DNA of 63,897 bases from assembly GCA_018241895.1 (NCBI GenBank), contig JAFECX010000007.1, forward strand, positions 1-63,897, given 5' to 3'. The position numbers and the translations under genes are program-made. The DNA is from Pseudomonadota bacterium (GTDB lineage: Bacteria > Pseudomonadota > Gammaproteobacteria > Burkholderiales > Burkholderiaceae_C). The first letter of the stretch is position 1, and every line of letters begins with the position of its first letter. Below the pieces are notes generated by a model that was not told the origin of the DNA, did not search any database, and saw only the letters and a program-made list of their open reading frames with translations. Of this stretch, positions 1 through 11,430 are shown in pieces.

Positions 1-966
1 CCAGCCCACGTCCTCGGCGCGCATGATCTCGTAGGTGTCGCGCGCCTTGAGCACGCCGTCCTGGTGGATGCCGCTGGCGTGCGCGAAGGCGTTGGCGCCG
101 ACCACCGCCTTGTTCGGCTGCACGACGAAGCCGGTGGTCTGGCTCACCATGCGCGAAGCGGCGACGATCTGCGAGGTGTCGATGCCGACGTCCAGGCCGA
201 AGTAGTCGCGGCGCGTCTTCACCGCCATCACCACCTCCTCGAGCGAGCAGTTGCCGGCGCGCTCGCCCAGGCCGTTGATCGTGCACTCGACCTGGCGCGC
301 GCCACCCAGCTTGACGCCGGCCAGCGAATTGGCCACCGCCATGCCCAGGTCGTTGTGGCAGTGCACGCTCCAGACCGCCTTGCCGCTCGTCGGCACGCGC
401 TCGCGCAGCTGACGGATGAAGCTGCCGTACAGCTCGGGCACCGCGTAGCCGACGGTGTCGGGGATGTTGATCGTGGTCGCCCCTTCGGCGATCACGGTCT
501 CGATGACGCGGCACAGGAAGTCGGGGTCGCTGCGGTAGCCGTCCTCGGCCGAGAACTCGACGTCGGCGCACAGGTTGCGCGCGAAGCGCACCGTCAGCCG
601 TGCCTGCTCGAGCACCTGCTCGGCACTCATGCGCAGCTTCTTTTCCATGTGCAGCGCCGAGGTCGCGATGAAGATGTGGATGCGCGCGCGCGCCGCCGGC
701 GCCAGCGCCTCGGCGGCGCGCGCCACGTCGCGGTCGTTTGCGCGCGCCAGCGAGCACACGGTGCTGTCCTTGATGTGGGCGGCGATGGCCCGCACGCACT
801 CGAAGTCGCCGTTGCTGCTGGCCGCGAAGCCGGCCTCGATGACGTCGACGCGCAGCCGCTCGAGCTGGCGCGCGATGCGCAGCTTCTCGTCGCGCGTCAT
901 CGAGGCGCCGGGCGACTGCTCGCCGTCGCGCAAGGTGGTGTCGAAGATGATGAGCTTGTCGGTCAT
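1..966 (-). CDS. leuA: 2-isopropylmalate synthase, 3' end outside window
   Basis: LeuA condenses acetyl-CoA with 2-oxoisovalerate, the committed step of leucine synthesis in the cytosol. Reading from the ATG at 966, 322 residues are visible; the C-terminal leucine-binding regulatory domain lies off the left edge. The N-terminus carries the TIM-barrel signature [13 protein letters not shown] (residues 8-20, with a metal-binding Asp), and an HCHNDLG motif near residue 202 supplies metal-binding histidines. It follows pssA on the same strand and is preceded by a Leu-rich leader peptide and a terminator, so it is probably regulated separately from the ilv genes. The family assignment is certain; only the length is unknown. 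Confidence 0.96.
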   Translation of the reverse strand, partial: MTDKLIIFDTTLRDGEQSPGASMTRDEKLRIARQLERLRVDVIEAGFAASSNGDFECVRAIAAHIKDSTVCSLARANDRDVARAAEALAPAARARIHIFIATSALHMEKKLRMSAEQVLEQARLTVRFARNLCADVEFSAEDGYRSDPDFLCRVIETVIAEGATTINIPDTVGYAVPELYGSFIRQLRERVPTSGKAVWSVHCHNDLGMAVANSLAGVKLGGARQVECTINGLGERAGNCSLEEVVMAVKTRRDYFGLDVGIDTSQIVAASRMVSQTTGFVVQPNKAVVGANAFAHASGIHQDGVLKARDTYEIMRAEDVGW

Positions 967-1014
967 GGTCGGGGTCTTTGCCGAAGGGGTGTGCCAAGCA
1001 GCCTGGGAATCAAC

Positions 1015-1048
1015 GAAAACGGCCCGCTGCTTTGCGCTGGCGGGCCGT
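1015..1048 (-). terminator. Intrinsic terminator in the leuA leader (attenuator)
   Basis: On the minus strand a perfect 9-bp stem (ACGGCCCGC / GCGGGCCGT, 1048-1040 and 1027-1019) encloses a 12-nt loop and runs into TTTTCGTT. It lies between the leader peptide stop (1088) and the leuA start (966), so it would end leuA transcription unless an alternative structure forms. The upstream arm overlaps a segment (1054-1050 and 1044-1040) able to pair with the end of the leader ORF (GCGGG at 1100-1096 and GATCG at 1089-1085). Confidence 0.85.
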
Positions 1049-1087
1049 CGATCGGAAAACTGGGTTGTCGTGTGGACGTGTGTTCGA

Positions 1088-1147
1088 TCAGCGCACCCGC
1101 GGCTCGGGTAGCAGCGCTAGCGCGAGAAGGCGGCCGTTCGACGACAT
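1088..1147 (-). CDS. leuA leader peptide (19 aa, Leu-rich)
   Basis: This short ORF encodes [19 protein letters not shown]. Codons 7, 8, 10, 12 and 13 are Leu (CTT, CTC, CTA, CTG, CTA), five of seven consecutive codons; CTA should be rare in DNA this GC-rich. The TGA stop is followed by an alternative-pairing segment and then the terminator at 1048-1015. A predicted extended -10 element ends only seven bases before the ATG, so the mRNA may be leaderless. The layout matches ribosome-stalling attenuation as in the E. coli leu operon: scarce charged tRNA-Leu stalls the ribosome on the Leu codons, frees the downstream segment and prevents terminator formation. No homologue was checked. Confidence 0.82.
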   Translation of the reverse strand: MSSNGRLLALALLPEPRVR

Positions 1148-1154
1148 GCGCGCG

Positions 1155-1163
1155 AATGTAGCA
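1155..1163 (-). promoter_or_regulatory. Predicted extended -10 promoter of the leuA leader
   Basis: The minus strand reads TGCTACATT, an extended -10 (TGn plus TACATT). It places transcription start at about 1148, next to the leader ATG at 1147. No -35 consensus is visible upstream, which is common with extended -10 promoters. Read-through from pssA, which ends at 1191, would also enter this leader. Confidence 0.5.
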
Positions 1164-1190
1164 CGAGCGGCCGCGGCGCGCGGCGCGCGG

Positions 1191-2054
1191 CTATGGGTGC
1201 AGGCCCTTTTCTTCGGGCTCGTCGGTCGACACCGCGATGACGCTGGTGCGCTGGCCCTTGGCCTTGCGCCAGAAGTACACGGCGTAGCCCGACAGGCCGT
1301 AGGCGCAGAAGATGAAAAAGAGCGCGCGCGGCGGGTGCAGCGCAACGAGCACGATGCCGACCGCGATCGCCACCAGCACGACGAAGGGCACCGTGCGCCG
1401 CCCACCCACCACCTTGAAGCTGTAAAAGGGCGCGTTCGTCACCATCGACAGGCCCGCGTACAGCGTGACGCCGAACGCCGTCCACTGCAGCCACGCGACC
1501 TTGTCGGCGCCCTTGAAGCCGGCATCGTCGAGCACCCAGATCAGGCCCATCACCAGCGCCGCCGCCGCCGGACTGGGCAGACCCTGGAAGAAGCGCTTGT
1601 CGACGACCGAGATGTTGACGTTGAAGCGCGCCAGCCGCAGCGCGGCGCCGGCGATGTAGACGAACGCGGGCACCCAGCCGATCTTGCCCAGCCCGTGCAG
1701 CGCCCAGGCGTAGACGACCAGCGCCGGCGCGGCGCCGAAGCTCACCATGTCGGAAAGGCTGTCCATCTGCTCGCCGAACGCGCTCTGCGAGTGCGTCATG
1801 CGCGCGACGCGGCCGTCCAGGCTGTCGAGCACGGCGGCCACGAAGATGCCGATGCACGACTGCTCGAAGCGGCCGTTCATCGCCATCACGACGGCGTAGA
1901 AGCCCGCGAACAGCGCCGACAGCGTGATCGCGTTGGGCAGCACGTAGATGCCGCGGCGGCGCGGCCGCCGCAGCTCCGGCGCCGGGGCCGCGTCGAGCGC
2001 TTCGTCCTCGCCGCCCGGGCTGGTGCGCAAGTCGTCGTTCATGGGCGCGAGCAT
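1191..2054 (-). CDS. pssA: CDP-diacylglycerol--serine O-phosphatidyltransferase
   Basis: This inner-membrane enzyme makes phosphatidylserine, the precursor of phosphatidylethanolamine, from CDP-diacylglycerol and serine. The 287-residue protein has the CDP-alcohol phosphotransferase signature DG-x2-AR-x8-G-x3-D-x3-D (DSLDGRVAR followed by GEQMDSLSD), and several hydrophobic helices before and after it. An in-frame ATG at 2042 gives a 283-residue alternative start; neither has a strong ribosome binding site. It lies 55 bp after ilvC on the same strand, the usual Burkholderiales position between ilvC and leuA, which suggests co-transcription with the ilv genes. Confidence 0.93.
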   Translation of the reverse strand: MLAPMNDDLRTSPGGEDEALDAAPAPELRRPRRRGIYVLPNAITLSALFAGFYAVVMAMNGRFEQSCIGIFVAAVLDSLDGRVARMTHSQSAFGEQMDSLSDMVSFGAAPALVVYAWALHGLGKIGWVPAFVYIAGAALRLARFNVNISVVDKRFFQGLPSPAAAALVMGLIWVLDDAGFKGADKVAWLQWTAFGVTLYAGLSMVTNAPFYSFKVVGGRRTVPFVVLVAIAVGIVLVALHPPRALFFIFCAYGLSGYAVYFWRKAKGQRTSVIAVSTDEPEEKGLHP

Positions 2055-2109
2055 ACGCTGCGGCCTGCGCCGCGCCGCGCGCGGCAGCGACGCCCGAGCG
2101 GCGGCGCGT

Positions 2110-3198
<1,089 letters not shown>

Positions 3199-3690
3199 TC
3201 ACAGGCGCAGGATGCGCTCGCCGCGACCGACGCCGCCGGCGCCGGTGCGCACCGTCTCCAGGATCGCCGCGCGATCGATGGCGAGCAAGAACGCGTCGAG
3301 CTTCCTCGAATCACCCGTCAGCTCGATGGTGTAGCTCTTGTCGGTGACATCGACGATGCGGCCGCGGAAGATGTCGGCCATGCGCTTGGTCTCCTCGCGC
3401 TCCTTGCCCACCGCGCGCACCTTGACGAGCATCAGCTCGCGCTCGATGAACGGGCCTTCGGTGAGGTCGACCACCTTCACGACCTCGATCAGCCGGTTCA
3501 GGTGCTTGGTGATCTGCTCGAGCACCTCGTCGCTGCCGGCGGTGACGATGGTCATGCGCGACAGGCTCGGATCCTCGGTCGGCGCGACGGTGAGGCTCTC
3601 GATGTTGTAGCCGCGCGCCGAGAACAGCGCCACGACGCGCGACAGGGCGCCGGGCTCGTTCTCGAGCAGCACCGCGATGATGTGTCTCAT
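3199..3690 (-). CDS. ilvH: Acetolactate synthase small (regulatory) subunit
   Basis: This 163-residue protein is the regulatory partner of IlvI and confers valine feedback inhibition. Its N-terminal ACT domain is clear (RHIIAVLLENEPGALSRVV), followed by the second ACT-like domain typical of bacterial small subunits. AAGGA lies about ten bases before the ATG. It follows ilvI after a 174-bp gap holding a strong GC hairpin, and precedes ilvC in the same operon. The family can be called ilvH or ilvN; ilvH fits the length. Confidence 0.95.
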   Translation of the reverse strand: MRHIIAVLLENEPGALSRVVALFSARGYNIESLTVAPTEDPSLSRMTIVTAGSDEVLEQITKHLNRLIEVVKVVDLTEGPFIERELMLVKVRAVGKEREETKRMADIFRGRIVDVTDKSYTIELTGDSRKLDAFLLAIDRAAILETVRTGAGGVGRGERILRL

Positions 3691-3816
3691 GATCGGTTCG
3701 TCCTTCGCGGCTCCTCGGGCGCCGGGGCGGTAGCCCCGTGGACCTTGGCCGCGCGTTGCGAAGTGGGAAGGTGGGGTGCGGCAGGCGCGACGATCGGGAC
3801 GCGGCCCGCGACCGCC

Positions 3817-3843
3817 GCCGCCGGCACGGGTGGCGCCGGCGGC
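3817..3843 (-). other. Hairpin between ilvI and ilvH
   Basis: A perfect 9-bp inverted repeat, GCCGCCGGC / GCCGGCGGC with a 9-nt loop, lies in the 174-bp ilvI-ilvH spacer. It has no T-run, so it is not a standard terminator. It could stabilise the ilvI transcript end or set the ratio of large to small subunit; this is inference. Confidence 0.45.
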
Positions 3844-3864
3844 TCGGTGGCGGACTTCAGTCCG

Positions 3865-5682
3865 TCACAGGTTCTCGCTGCCCAGCAGCATCTCGGTGAT
3901 GCCCTTGCCGGCCTGCACCATCGGCCAGACGTTCTCGGCGGCGTCGGTGCGCACGTCGAGGAAGACCGTGCGGTCCTTCAGGCGGATCGCCTCGCGCAGC
4001 GCCGGCTCGACGTCGGCCGGCTTGTCGATGCAGATGCCGACGTGGCCGTAGGCCTCGGCGAGCTTGACGAAGTCGGGCAGCGCGTCCATGTAGCTGTGCG
4101 AGTAGCGCCCGCCGTACATCAGCTCCTGCCACTGTCGCACCATGCCGAGGTAGCGGTTGTTGAGCGAGATGATCTTCACCGGCGTCTCGTACTGCTTGCA
4201 GGTCGACAGCTCCTGCACGCACATCTGGATGCTGCCCTCGCCGGTGATGCAGAACACGTCGGCCTCGGGGCGCGCGAGCTTGATGCCCATCGCGTACGGC
4301 AGCCCGACGCCCATCGTGCCCAGACCGCCGGAATTGATCCAGCGCCTGGGTTCGTCGAAGCGGTAGAACTGCGCCGCCCACATCTGGTGCTGGCCGACGT
4401 CGCTCGTGATGTAGCAGTCGGTGCCGCGCGTGAGCTCCCACAGCTTCTCGACCACCGCCTGCGGCTTGATGAGGTCGCCGCCCTTGCGGTAGGCCAGGCA
4501 GTTGCGCTTGCGCCACTCGTTGACCTGGCTCCACCAGGCGTCGAGCGCCTGCGCGTCGGGCCGCGCCTGGGCCTCGCGGATTTGCACCACCAGCTCGCGC
4601 AGCACCTCCTTCACGTCGCCGACGATCGGCACGTCGACCTTCACGCGCTTGGAGATCGACGACGGATCGATGTCGACGTGGATGATCTTGCGCGCGACCT
4701 GCGCGAAGTGGTTCGGGTCGCCGATCACGCGGTCGTCGAAGCGCGCGCCGACGGCGAGCAGCACGTCGCAGTGCTGCATCGTCATGTTGGCCTCGTAGGT
4801 GCCGTGCATGCCGAGCATGCCGAGAAAGCGCGCATCGGCAGCCGGGATCGCGCCCAGCCCCATCAGCGTGCTCGTGGCCGGAAAGCCGAGCAGCTCGACG
4901 AGTTCGCGCAGCTCGCTCGACGCATTGCCGAGCACGACGCCGCCGCCCGTGTAGATGTACGGGCGCCTGGCGGCCAGCAGCAGCTGCACCGCCTTGCGGA
5001 TCTGCCCGCCGTGGCCCTTCCTCACCGGGTTGTAGCTGCGCATCTCCAGCGTGGCCGGGTACTCGAAGGGTGCGGTGTTGACCGAAACGTCCTTCGGGAT
5101 GTCCACCACCACCGGTCCGGGGCGGCCGCTGCGCGCGATGTGGAATGCCTTCTTCATCGTCAGCGCCAGGTCGCGCACGTCCTTGACGAGGAAGTTGTGC
5201 TTGACCACCGGACGGGTGATGCCGACCGTGTCGCATTCCTGGAACGCATCGAGGCCGATCGCCGCGGTCGGCACCTGGCCGGTGACGATCACCAGCGGGA
5301 TCGAATCCATGTACGCGGTGGCGATGCCGGTCACCGCGTTGGTGACGCCGGGCCCGGAGGTGACGATCGCCACGCCGACGTCGCCCGTGGCGCGCGCGTA
5401 GCCGTCGGCGGCATGCACCGCGGCCTGCTCGTGACGTACGAGGACGTGGCGGATGCTGTCCTGTGTGAACAGCGCGTCGTAGATGTAGAGCACCGCGCCG
5501 CCGGGATAGCCCCAGACGTACTTGACGCCTTCGGCCTGCAGGCAGCGCACGACGATCTCCGCCCCTTTGAGATCGGCGGCTTTGGGGGTGTGGGAGGAAG
5601 GCTGTGCCTCGACGGCACGTTTGACTTCCGCGGCAGACATGTCCATGTTGAACCTTTGAGAAGCTCTCTGACGAGAATCCAT
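3865..5682 (-). CDS. ilvI: Acetolactate synthase large (catalytic) subunit
   Basis: This thiamine-diphosphate enzyme condenses pyruvate with pyruvate or 2-oxobutyrate, the first common step of branched-chain amino acid synthesis. The 605-residue protein has the N-terminal block [18 protein letters not shown] with the conserved catalytic Glu, a central FAD/DHAP-like domain and a C-terminal TPP domain. The ATG at 5682 is chosen because GGAGG lies seven bases upstream; an internal ATG at 5646 has only AAAGG and is the alternative. It is the first gene of the ilv operon, divergent from the sigma-factor gene. No Ile/Val/Leu-rich leader peptide or terminator was found upstream. Confidence 0.95.
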   Translation of the reverse strand: MDSRQRASQRFNMDMSAAEVKRAVEAQPSSHTPKAADLKGAEIVVRCLQAEGVKYVWGYPGGAVLYIYDALFTQDSIRHVLVRHEQAAVHAADGYARATGDVGVAIVTSGPGVTNAVTGIATAYMDSIPLVIVTGQVPTAAIGLDAFQECDTVGITRPVVKHNFLVKDVRDLALTMKKAFHIARSGRPGPVVVDIPKDVSVNTAPFEYPATLEMRSYNPVRKGHGGQIRKAVQLLLAARRPYIYTGGGVVLGNASSELRELVELLGFPATSTLMGLGAIPAADARFLGMLGMHGTYEANMTMQHCDVLLAVGARFDDRVIGDPNHFAQVARKIIHVDIDPSSISKRVKVDVPIVGDVKEVLRELVVQIREAQARPDAQALDAWWSQVNEWRKRNCLAYRKGGDLIKPQAVVEKLWELTRGTDCYITSDVGQHQMWAAQFYRFDEPRRWINSGGLGTMGVGLPYAMGIKLARPEADVFCITGEGSIQMCVQELSTCKQYETPVKIISLNNRYLGMVRQWQELMYGGRYSHSYMDALPDFVKLAEAYGHVGICIDKPADVEPALREAIRLKDRTVFLDVRTDAAENVWPMVQAGKGITEMLLGSENL

Positions 5683-5793
5683 CGGTGCACCTCCATCGCG
5701 CCCTCGTGAGGCGGCTTCGGTACCTGCGCGGTCGGTACGCCGCTGCCTGGATCGGGCAGCCGGCTCGAGACCCGTGTGATTGTGCAGGGCAGC

Positions 5794-5799
5794 ATTATG
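5794..5799 (-). promoter_or_regulatory. ilvI: Predicted -10 element of the ilv operon
   Basis: The minus strand reads TGCCATAAT, an extended -10 element about 110 bases before the ilvI start. It would give a leader of roughly 105 nt. The -35 position is not recognisable. On the opposite strand CATAAT at 5851-5856 could serve the divergent sigma-factor gene. Confidence 0.4.
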
Positions 5800-5896
5800 G
5801 CACTCGCGCGGATTGGCGCTGCGCGCGCGGCTGCACCAAGAGGGTGCCGCGCATAATCGCGCGCGGCTCGAGTCGAGCCCGACCTGGCGCTGCGCG

Positions 5897-6463
5897 TTGG
5901 CTACCGACAAAGAACTCTCCGATTTCCTCGAAAGCGTCGACAAGCGCGCCTTCAAGCGCACGGCCTACACGGTCCGCAACGACGACGCCGCGCTGGACAT
6001 CGTTCAGGACGCGATGATCCGCCTGGCCGAACGCTACGCCGATCGGCCCGCGGCCGAGCTGCCGCTGCTGTTCCAGCGCATCCTGTCCAACGCCACGATG
6101 GACTGGTTCCGCCGCGAGAAGGTGCGCGGCGCGGTCATGCAGAACCTGTCGGAATTCGAGGGCGCGGACGACGCCGGCAGCTTCGATCTGCTGGATACTC
6201 TTCATGCACTGGACGGCGCGCTGGGCAGCGAAGGCGCCGACGACACGGTCGGCCGCGGCGAGATCCTGCAGGCCATCGAGGCCGAGGTGGCCGAACTGCC
6301 GGCGCGTCAACGCGAGGCCTTCTTGCTGCGTTATCTCGAGGAGTTCGATGTGGCCGAAACGGCCACCTTGATGGGCTGTTCGGAAGGCAGCGTCAAGACC
6401 CACTGCTCGCGCGCCGTACGCACGCTGGCCATCGCACTCCGATCGAGGGGAATCGCACCATGA
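5897..6463 (+). CDS. ECF-type RNA polymerase sigma factor
   Basis: The protein has sigma-70 region 2 ([20 protein letters not shown]) and region 4 ([40 protein letters not shown], given here as a span near residues 134-173), a helix-turn-helix that reads the -35 element. The TTG at 5897 ([14 protein letters not shown]) is preferred over the upstream ATG at 5780, because homologues in this order begin near [10 protein letters not shown]; this gives 188 residues. Its stop overlaps the ATG of the DUF3619 gene by ATGA. The arrangement sigma factor, DUF3619, DUF3106, RDD is common in Burkholderiales. The regulon is unknown. Confidence 0.88.
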   Translation: MATDKELSDFLESVDKRAFKRTAYTVRNDDAALDIVQDAMIRLAERYADRPAAELPLLFQRILSNATMDWFRREKVRGAVMQNLSEFEGADDAGSFDLLDTLHALDGALGSEGADDTVGRGEILQAIEAEVAELPARQREAFLLRYLEEFDVAETATLMGCSEGSVKTHCSRAVRTLAIALRSRGIAP

Positions 6464-6933
6464 CCACATCCAGCCGCTCGCTGCAAGAACAGGCCATCGA
6501 AGGCCGGCTGGCGCTGCGGCTGGCTGCCGCGCTGGCCGAGCGCACGCAGGCCGTGCCGCACGACATCGCCGAGCGCCTGCGCGTGGCGCGCAAGCACGCG
6601 CTCACGCGCGCGCGCGCCGTGCGCGCCGCCCAGGTGGCCGCTCGGCCCGCCCGGCAGTCGGCGGCCGCCGCCATCGTGCTGTCGGGCGGCCGGGGCACGG
6701 CGACACTGGGTGCGCCGACCCCCTGGTCCCCCCGCTTGGTCTGGTGGCAGCGCGCCGCGTCCGTGCTGCCGCTCGTCATGCTGATCGCCGGGCTGGTGAT
6801 GATCAACCGCGTGGCCGAAGTCGAACAGGTGCACGCCGCGGCAGAAGTCGACAGTCAGCTGCTGGCCGACGCCTTGCCGCCCAGCGCCTACACCGATCCG
6901 GGCTTCGCCGAATACCTGCGCTCGACGCCGTGA
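6460..6933 (+). CDS. DUF3619 family protein, single membrane anchor
   Basis: This 157-residue protein has a basic, Ala/Arg-rich N-terminal cytoplasmic part and one transmembrane segment (about residues 103-118, ASVLPLVMLIAGLVMI) followed by a short C-terminal tail. I place it in DUF3619 by pattern and by position after the sigma factor. Its overlap with the sigma-factor stop codon and its anchor-plus-cytoplasmic-domain form suggest an anti-sigma-type partner. That function is inference; no zinc motif (HxxxCxxC) is present. Confidence 0.7.
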   Translation: MTTSSRSLQEQAIEGRLALRLAAALAERTQAVPHDIAERLRVARKHALTRARAVRAAQVAARPARQSAAAAIVLSGGRGTATLGAPTPWSPRLVWWQRAASVLPLVMLIAGLVMINRVAEVEQVHAAAEVDSQLLADALPPSAYTDPGFAEYLRSTP

Positions 6934-7727
6934 GGATCGCCGCGCGCGCATCGGTCGGCTGGAGGCGGCTCGTGCGGCGCGCGTTCGTCGCCCTTTCGGG
7001 GCTGCTGCTGGCTGGTGCCGCGCTGGCGCTGAGCGGCGACGGCGCGGATTGGGCCAAGCTGACGCCCGCGCAGCAGCAGGCGCTGGCGCCGCTCGAGCGC
7101 ACTTGGCCGACGATCGACGCCATGCGCAGGCAGAAGTGGCTCGAGCTCGCGCGGCGCTTCGAGCGCATGTCGCCCGCGGCCAGGAGCCGTGTGCAGCAGC
7201 GCATGTCGGCCTGGGCCGCGATGACCCCGGCCGAGCGCGCGAGTGCGCGGCTGCAATACCAGGAGACGCGCCAACTCGGCGCGGAGGAGCGTCAGGCGCT
7301 GTGGCAGGCGTATCAGTCGCTGCCCGAGGACGAGCGCCGCGCGCTCGCGCTGAAGGCCCGCAATGCCCAGAACGCCCAGAAGCCGGACAAGGCACAGAAG
7401 ACGGCGTCGGACAGGACACGCAAGCCGGCCCGGGCGGCGGTGCCGGCAGGCGACGCCCCGACATCGGTGAGCAAGAACAATGTCGTCGCGGCGCCGCGCA
7501 CACCGCGGCCGCGCCCCGTTACGTCGACCGTGGTGCAGGCGACACCCGGCGCGACGACGACCACGATCTCGACCCGGGCCGCGCCGCCGCGCCACCACCA
7601 GCCCGGCCTGCCGAAGATCGTCGCCACGCCCGGCTTCGTCGATCCGGCCACCCTGCTGCCCCGGCGCGGGCCGCAAGGCGCGGCGGCGCTGGCGGCCGAG
7701 CCGAGCGGGCCCGCCCAGCAGCCATGA
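6930..7727 (+). CDS. DUF3106 family secreted protein
   Basis: Translation from a GTG at 6930, overlapping the previous stop as GTGA, gives 265 residues. The N-terminus is basic and then hydrophobic (FVALSGLLLAGAALALS), a likely signal peptide. The DUF3106-like core (about residues 40-130) is rich in W, Q and R: WAKLTPAQQQALAPL, then LPEDERRAL. The C-terminal half is a low-complexity Pro/Ala/Thr-rich tail. It is translationally coupled to the genes on both sides. The function is unknown; it may be a periplasmic component of the same regulatory unit. Confidence 0.7.
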   Translation: MRIAARASVGWRRLVRRAFVALSGLLLAGAALALSGDGADWAKLTPAQQQALAPLERTWPTIDAMRRQKWLELARRFERMSPAARSRVQQRMSAWAAMTPAERASARLQYQETRQLGAEERQALWQAYQSLPEDERRALALKARNAQNAQKPDKAQKTASDRTRKPARAAVPAGDAPTSVSKNNVVAAPRTPRPRPVTSTVVQATPGATTTTISTRAAPPRHHQPGLPKIVATPGFVDPATLLPRRGPQGAAALAAEPSGPAQQP

Positions 7728-8248
7728 CGGCGTGCGCCGCAGCGCCCGCCGACGCAGCGGCGCCCGGCCTGGCACGACGGCTCGCCTGCTTCGTCTACGA
7801 AGGTGTGCTGCTGTTCGGCGTCGTCATGGCGGCCGGATTGGCCTACGGCGTGGCCACCGGCCAGCGCGATGCCCGTGCGGGCACGCTCGGGCTGCAGATC
7901 GTGCTGTTCGTCGTCATCGGCGCCTACTTCGTCTATTTCTGGTCGCGCCACGGCCAGACGCTGCCGATGCGCACCTGGCGCATCGTCGTCGTCGGCCACG
8001 ACGGATGCCCGCCCACACCGCTGCGCGCGACGCTGCGCTATGCGCTGGCCTGGTTGTGGTTCCTGCCGGCGCTGGCGCTGCTCGGCCTGTCGGGACTGCA
8101 CGGCGGCGTGCCGGCGTTCGTGACGCTCGTCTGCGGCGTGCTGGCGTATGCGGGGCTCACCCGCTTGCATCCGCAGCGCCAATACCTGCACGATGCGCTG
8201 TGCGGCACGCGCCTGGTCAGCCTGCAGCCCCCACCGCCGCTTCGATGA
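7724..8248 (+). CDS. RDD family integral membrane protein
   Basis: This 174-residue protein starts at an ATG overlapping the previous stop (ATGA). It has the RDD pattern: an early Arg (LARRLACFVYEGVLLFGVV), a long first membrane helix, and further helices around residues 50-70, 105-125 and 130-150. It ends with the conserved motif YLHDALCGTRLV. RDD proteins are small inner-membrane proteins, some linked to ion transport; no specific function can be assigned. It belongs to the tightly coupled sigma-factor operon. Confidence 0.8.
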   Translation: MTACAAAPADAAAPGLARRLACFVYEGVLLFGVVMAAGLAYGVATGQRDARAGTLGLQIVLFVVIGAYFVYFWSRHGQTLPMRTWRIVVVGHDGCPPTPLRATLRYALAWLWFLPALALLGLSGLHGGVPAFVTLVCGVLAYAGLTRLHPQRQYLHDALCGTRLVSLQPPPPLR

Positions 8249-8673
8249 CCCGGCCCGATTCCGACGCGAACAACGGCCCCGCCCTCGCGGCAGCCGCCCA
8301 TCCCGGCAAGGGCCACAGGGGACTGGCGCGCATCGTGCGCGCTGCAGGCCACTCGGCCAGCGGGTTGCGCAGCGCCTGGCGCGACGAAAGTGCGTTTCGC
8401 CAGGAGGCGTGCCTGGCGGTGGCGATGTGCCCGGCCGCATTCTGGCTCGGACGCGACTGGCTCGAGGTGTCGCTGCTGATTGCAGGCGTCGTGCTCGTGC
8501 TCGTCGTCGAGCTGCTGAACTCGGCGGTCGAGGCGGCCATCGACCGCATCGGTCCCGAGTACCACGAACTGTCCGGCAAGGCGAAGGATTGCGGCAGTGC
8601 GGCGGTCATGCTGTCGCTGCTGCTGGCCGCCGCCGTGTGGCTGGCCGCGCTGTGGCAGCGCTTCGGAGCCTGA
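8245..8673 (+). CDS. dgkA: Diacylglycerol kinase
   Basis: DgkA is a small inner-membrane enzyme that phosphorylates diacylglycerol to phosphatidic acid, recycling lipid head-group by-products. The 142-residue protein has the family signature ELLNSAVEAAIDRIGPEYHELSGKAKD (one catalytic Glu per family model, with downstream K-D), and three membrane helices. It carries about 20 extra N-terminal residues compared with the E. coli enzyme. Its ATG overlaps the RDD stop (ATGA), so it is read from the same transcript. Confidence 0.93.
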   Translation: MTRPDSDANNGPALAAAAHPGKGHRGLARIVRAAGHSASGLRSAWRDESAFRQEACLAVAMCPAAFWLGRDWLEVSLLIAGVVLVLVVELLNSAVEAAIDRIGPEYHELSGKAKDCGSAAVMLSLLLAAAVWLAALWQRFGA

Positions 8674-8676
8674 AGC

Positions 8677-9276
8677 ATGGAACCGCCGCGCCCTCGACCG
8701 TTCACGTTGTGTGTCTACTGCGGCTCGCGCCACGGTGCGCGCGCCTCGTACGCCGCCGCCGCCCGGACCCTCGGGCGTGCCGTCGGCGAACGGGGCTGGC
8801 AGCTCGTCTACGGCGGCGGCGGGGTCGGGTTGATGGGCGAGGTCGCCGATGCGGCGCTCGCGGCCGGCGCACGCGTGATCGGCGTCATCCCCGAATCGTT
8901 GAAGCGCCGCGAAGTCGGCCACAGCGGCCTGCACGAGCTGCATGTGGTGCCGACCATGCATCTGCGCAAGCAGATGATGGCCGAGCGTGCCAGCGCTTTC
9001 GTCGCGCTGCCGGGCGGCATCGGCACGCTCGAGGAGCTCTACGAGGTCTGGACCTGGCGCCAGCTCGGCTATCACGACCAGCCGCTGGGCCTGCTCAACG
9101 TCGAAGGCTACTACGACGACCTGCTGCGCTTCATGGACCGCACGGTGGCCGAAGGTTTTCTCCAGGCACGCCAGCGTGCCCACCTGATCGTCGGCGCGGA
9201 GCCGCGAGCGCTGCTCGACGCCCTGGACAGCGCAGCAGCGCGCGCCGACGCGAGCGACGACTACACGCGCATCTGA
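8677..9276 (+). CDS. LOG family nucleotide 5'-monophosphate phosphoribohydrolase
   Basis: The 199-residue protein has the Rossmann-like LOG motifs: CVYCGSRHG near the N-terminus, GGGGVGLMG in the middle, and [16 protein letters not shown] (the PGGxGTxxE active-site motif) near residues 110-125. LOG enzymes release a base from nucleoside monophosphates, classically cytokinin ribotides (TIGR00730 family); the bacterial substrate here is unknown. It starts three bases after dgkA, so it is probably the last gene of that transcript. It converges on glnB. Confidence 0.9.
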   Translation: MEPPRPRPFTLCVYCGSRHGARASYAAAARTLGRAVGERGWQLVYGGGGVGLMGEVADAALAAGARVIGVIPESLKRREVGHSGLHELHVVPTMHLRKQMMAERASAFVALPGGIGTLEELYEVWTWRQLGYHDQPLGLLNVEGYYDDLLRFMDRTVAEGFLQARQRAHLIVGAEPRALLDALDSAAARADASDDYTRI

Positions 9277-9334
9277 GACCCGACGCAGCCCCGGCGCGCG
9301 CCCGCAAAGCCGCACGCCGCCGTGGCCGCCGGCG

Positions 9335-11415
<2,081 letters not shown>

Positions 11416-11430
11416 GACGTGATGCCTTGA

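Noticed and set aside
5683..5795. Possible leader peptide upstream of ilvI
   Set aside because: The only ATG frame (MLPCTITRV...) is not enriched in Ile, Val or Leu, runs into ilvI without a stop, and no terminator with a T-run is present.
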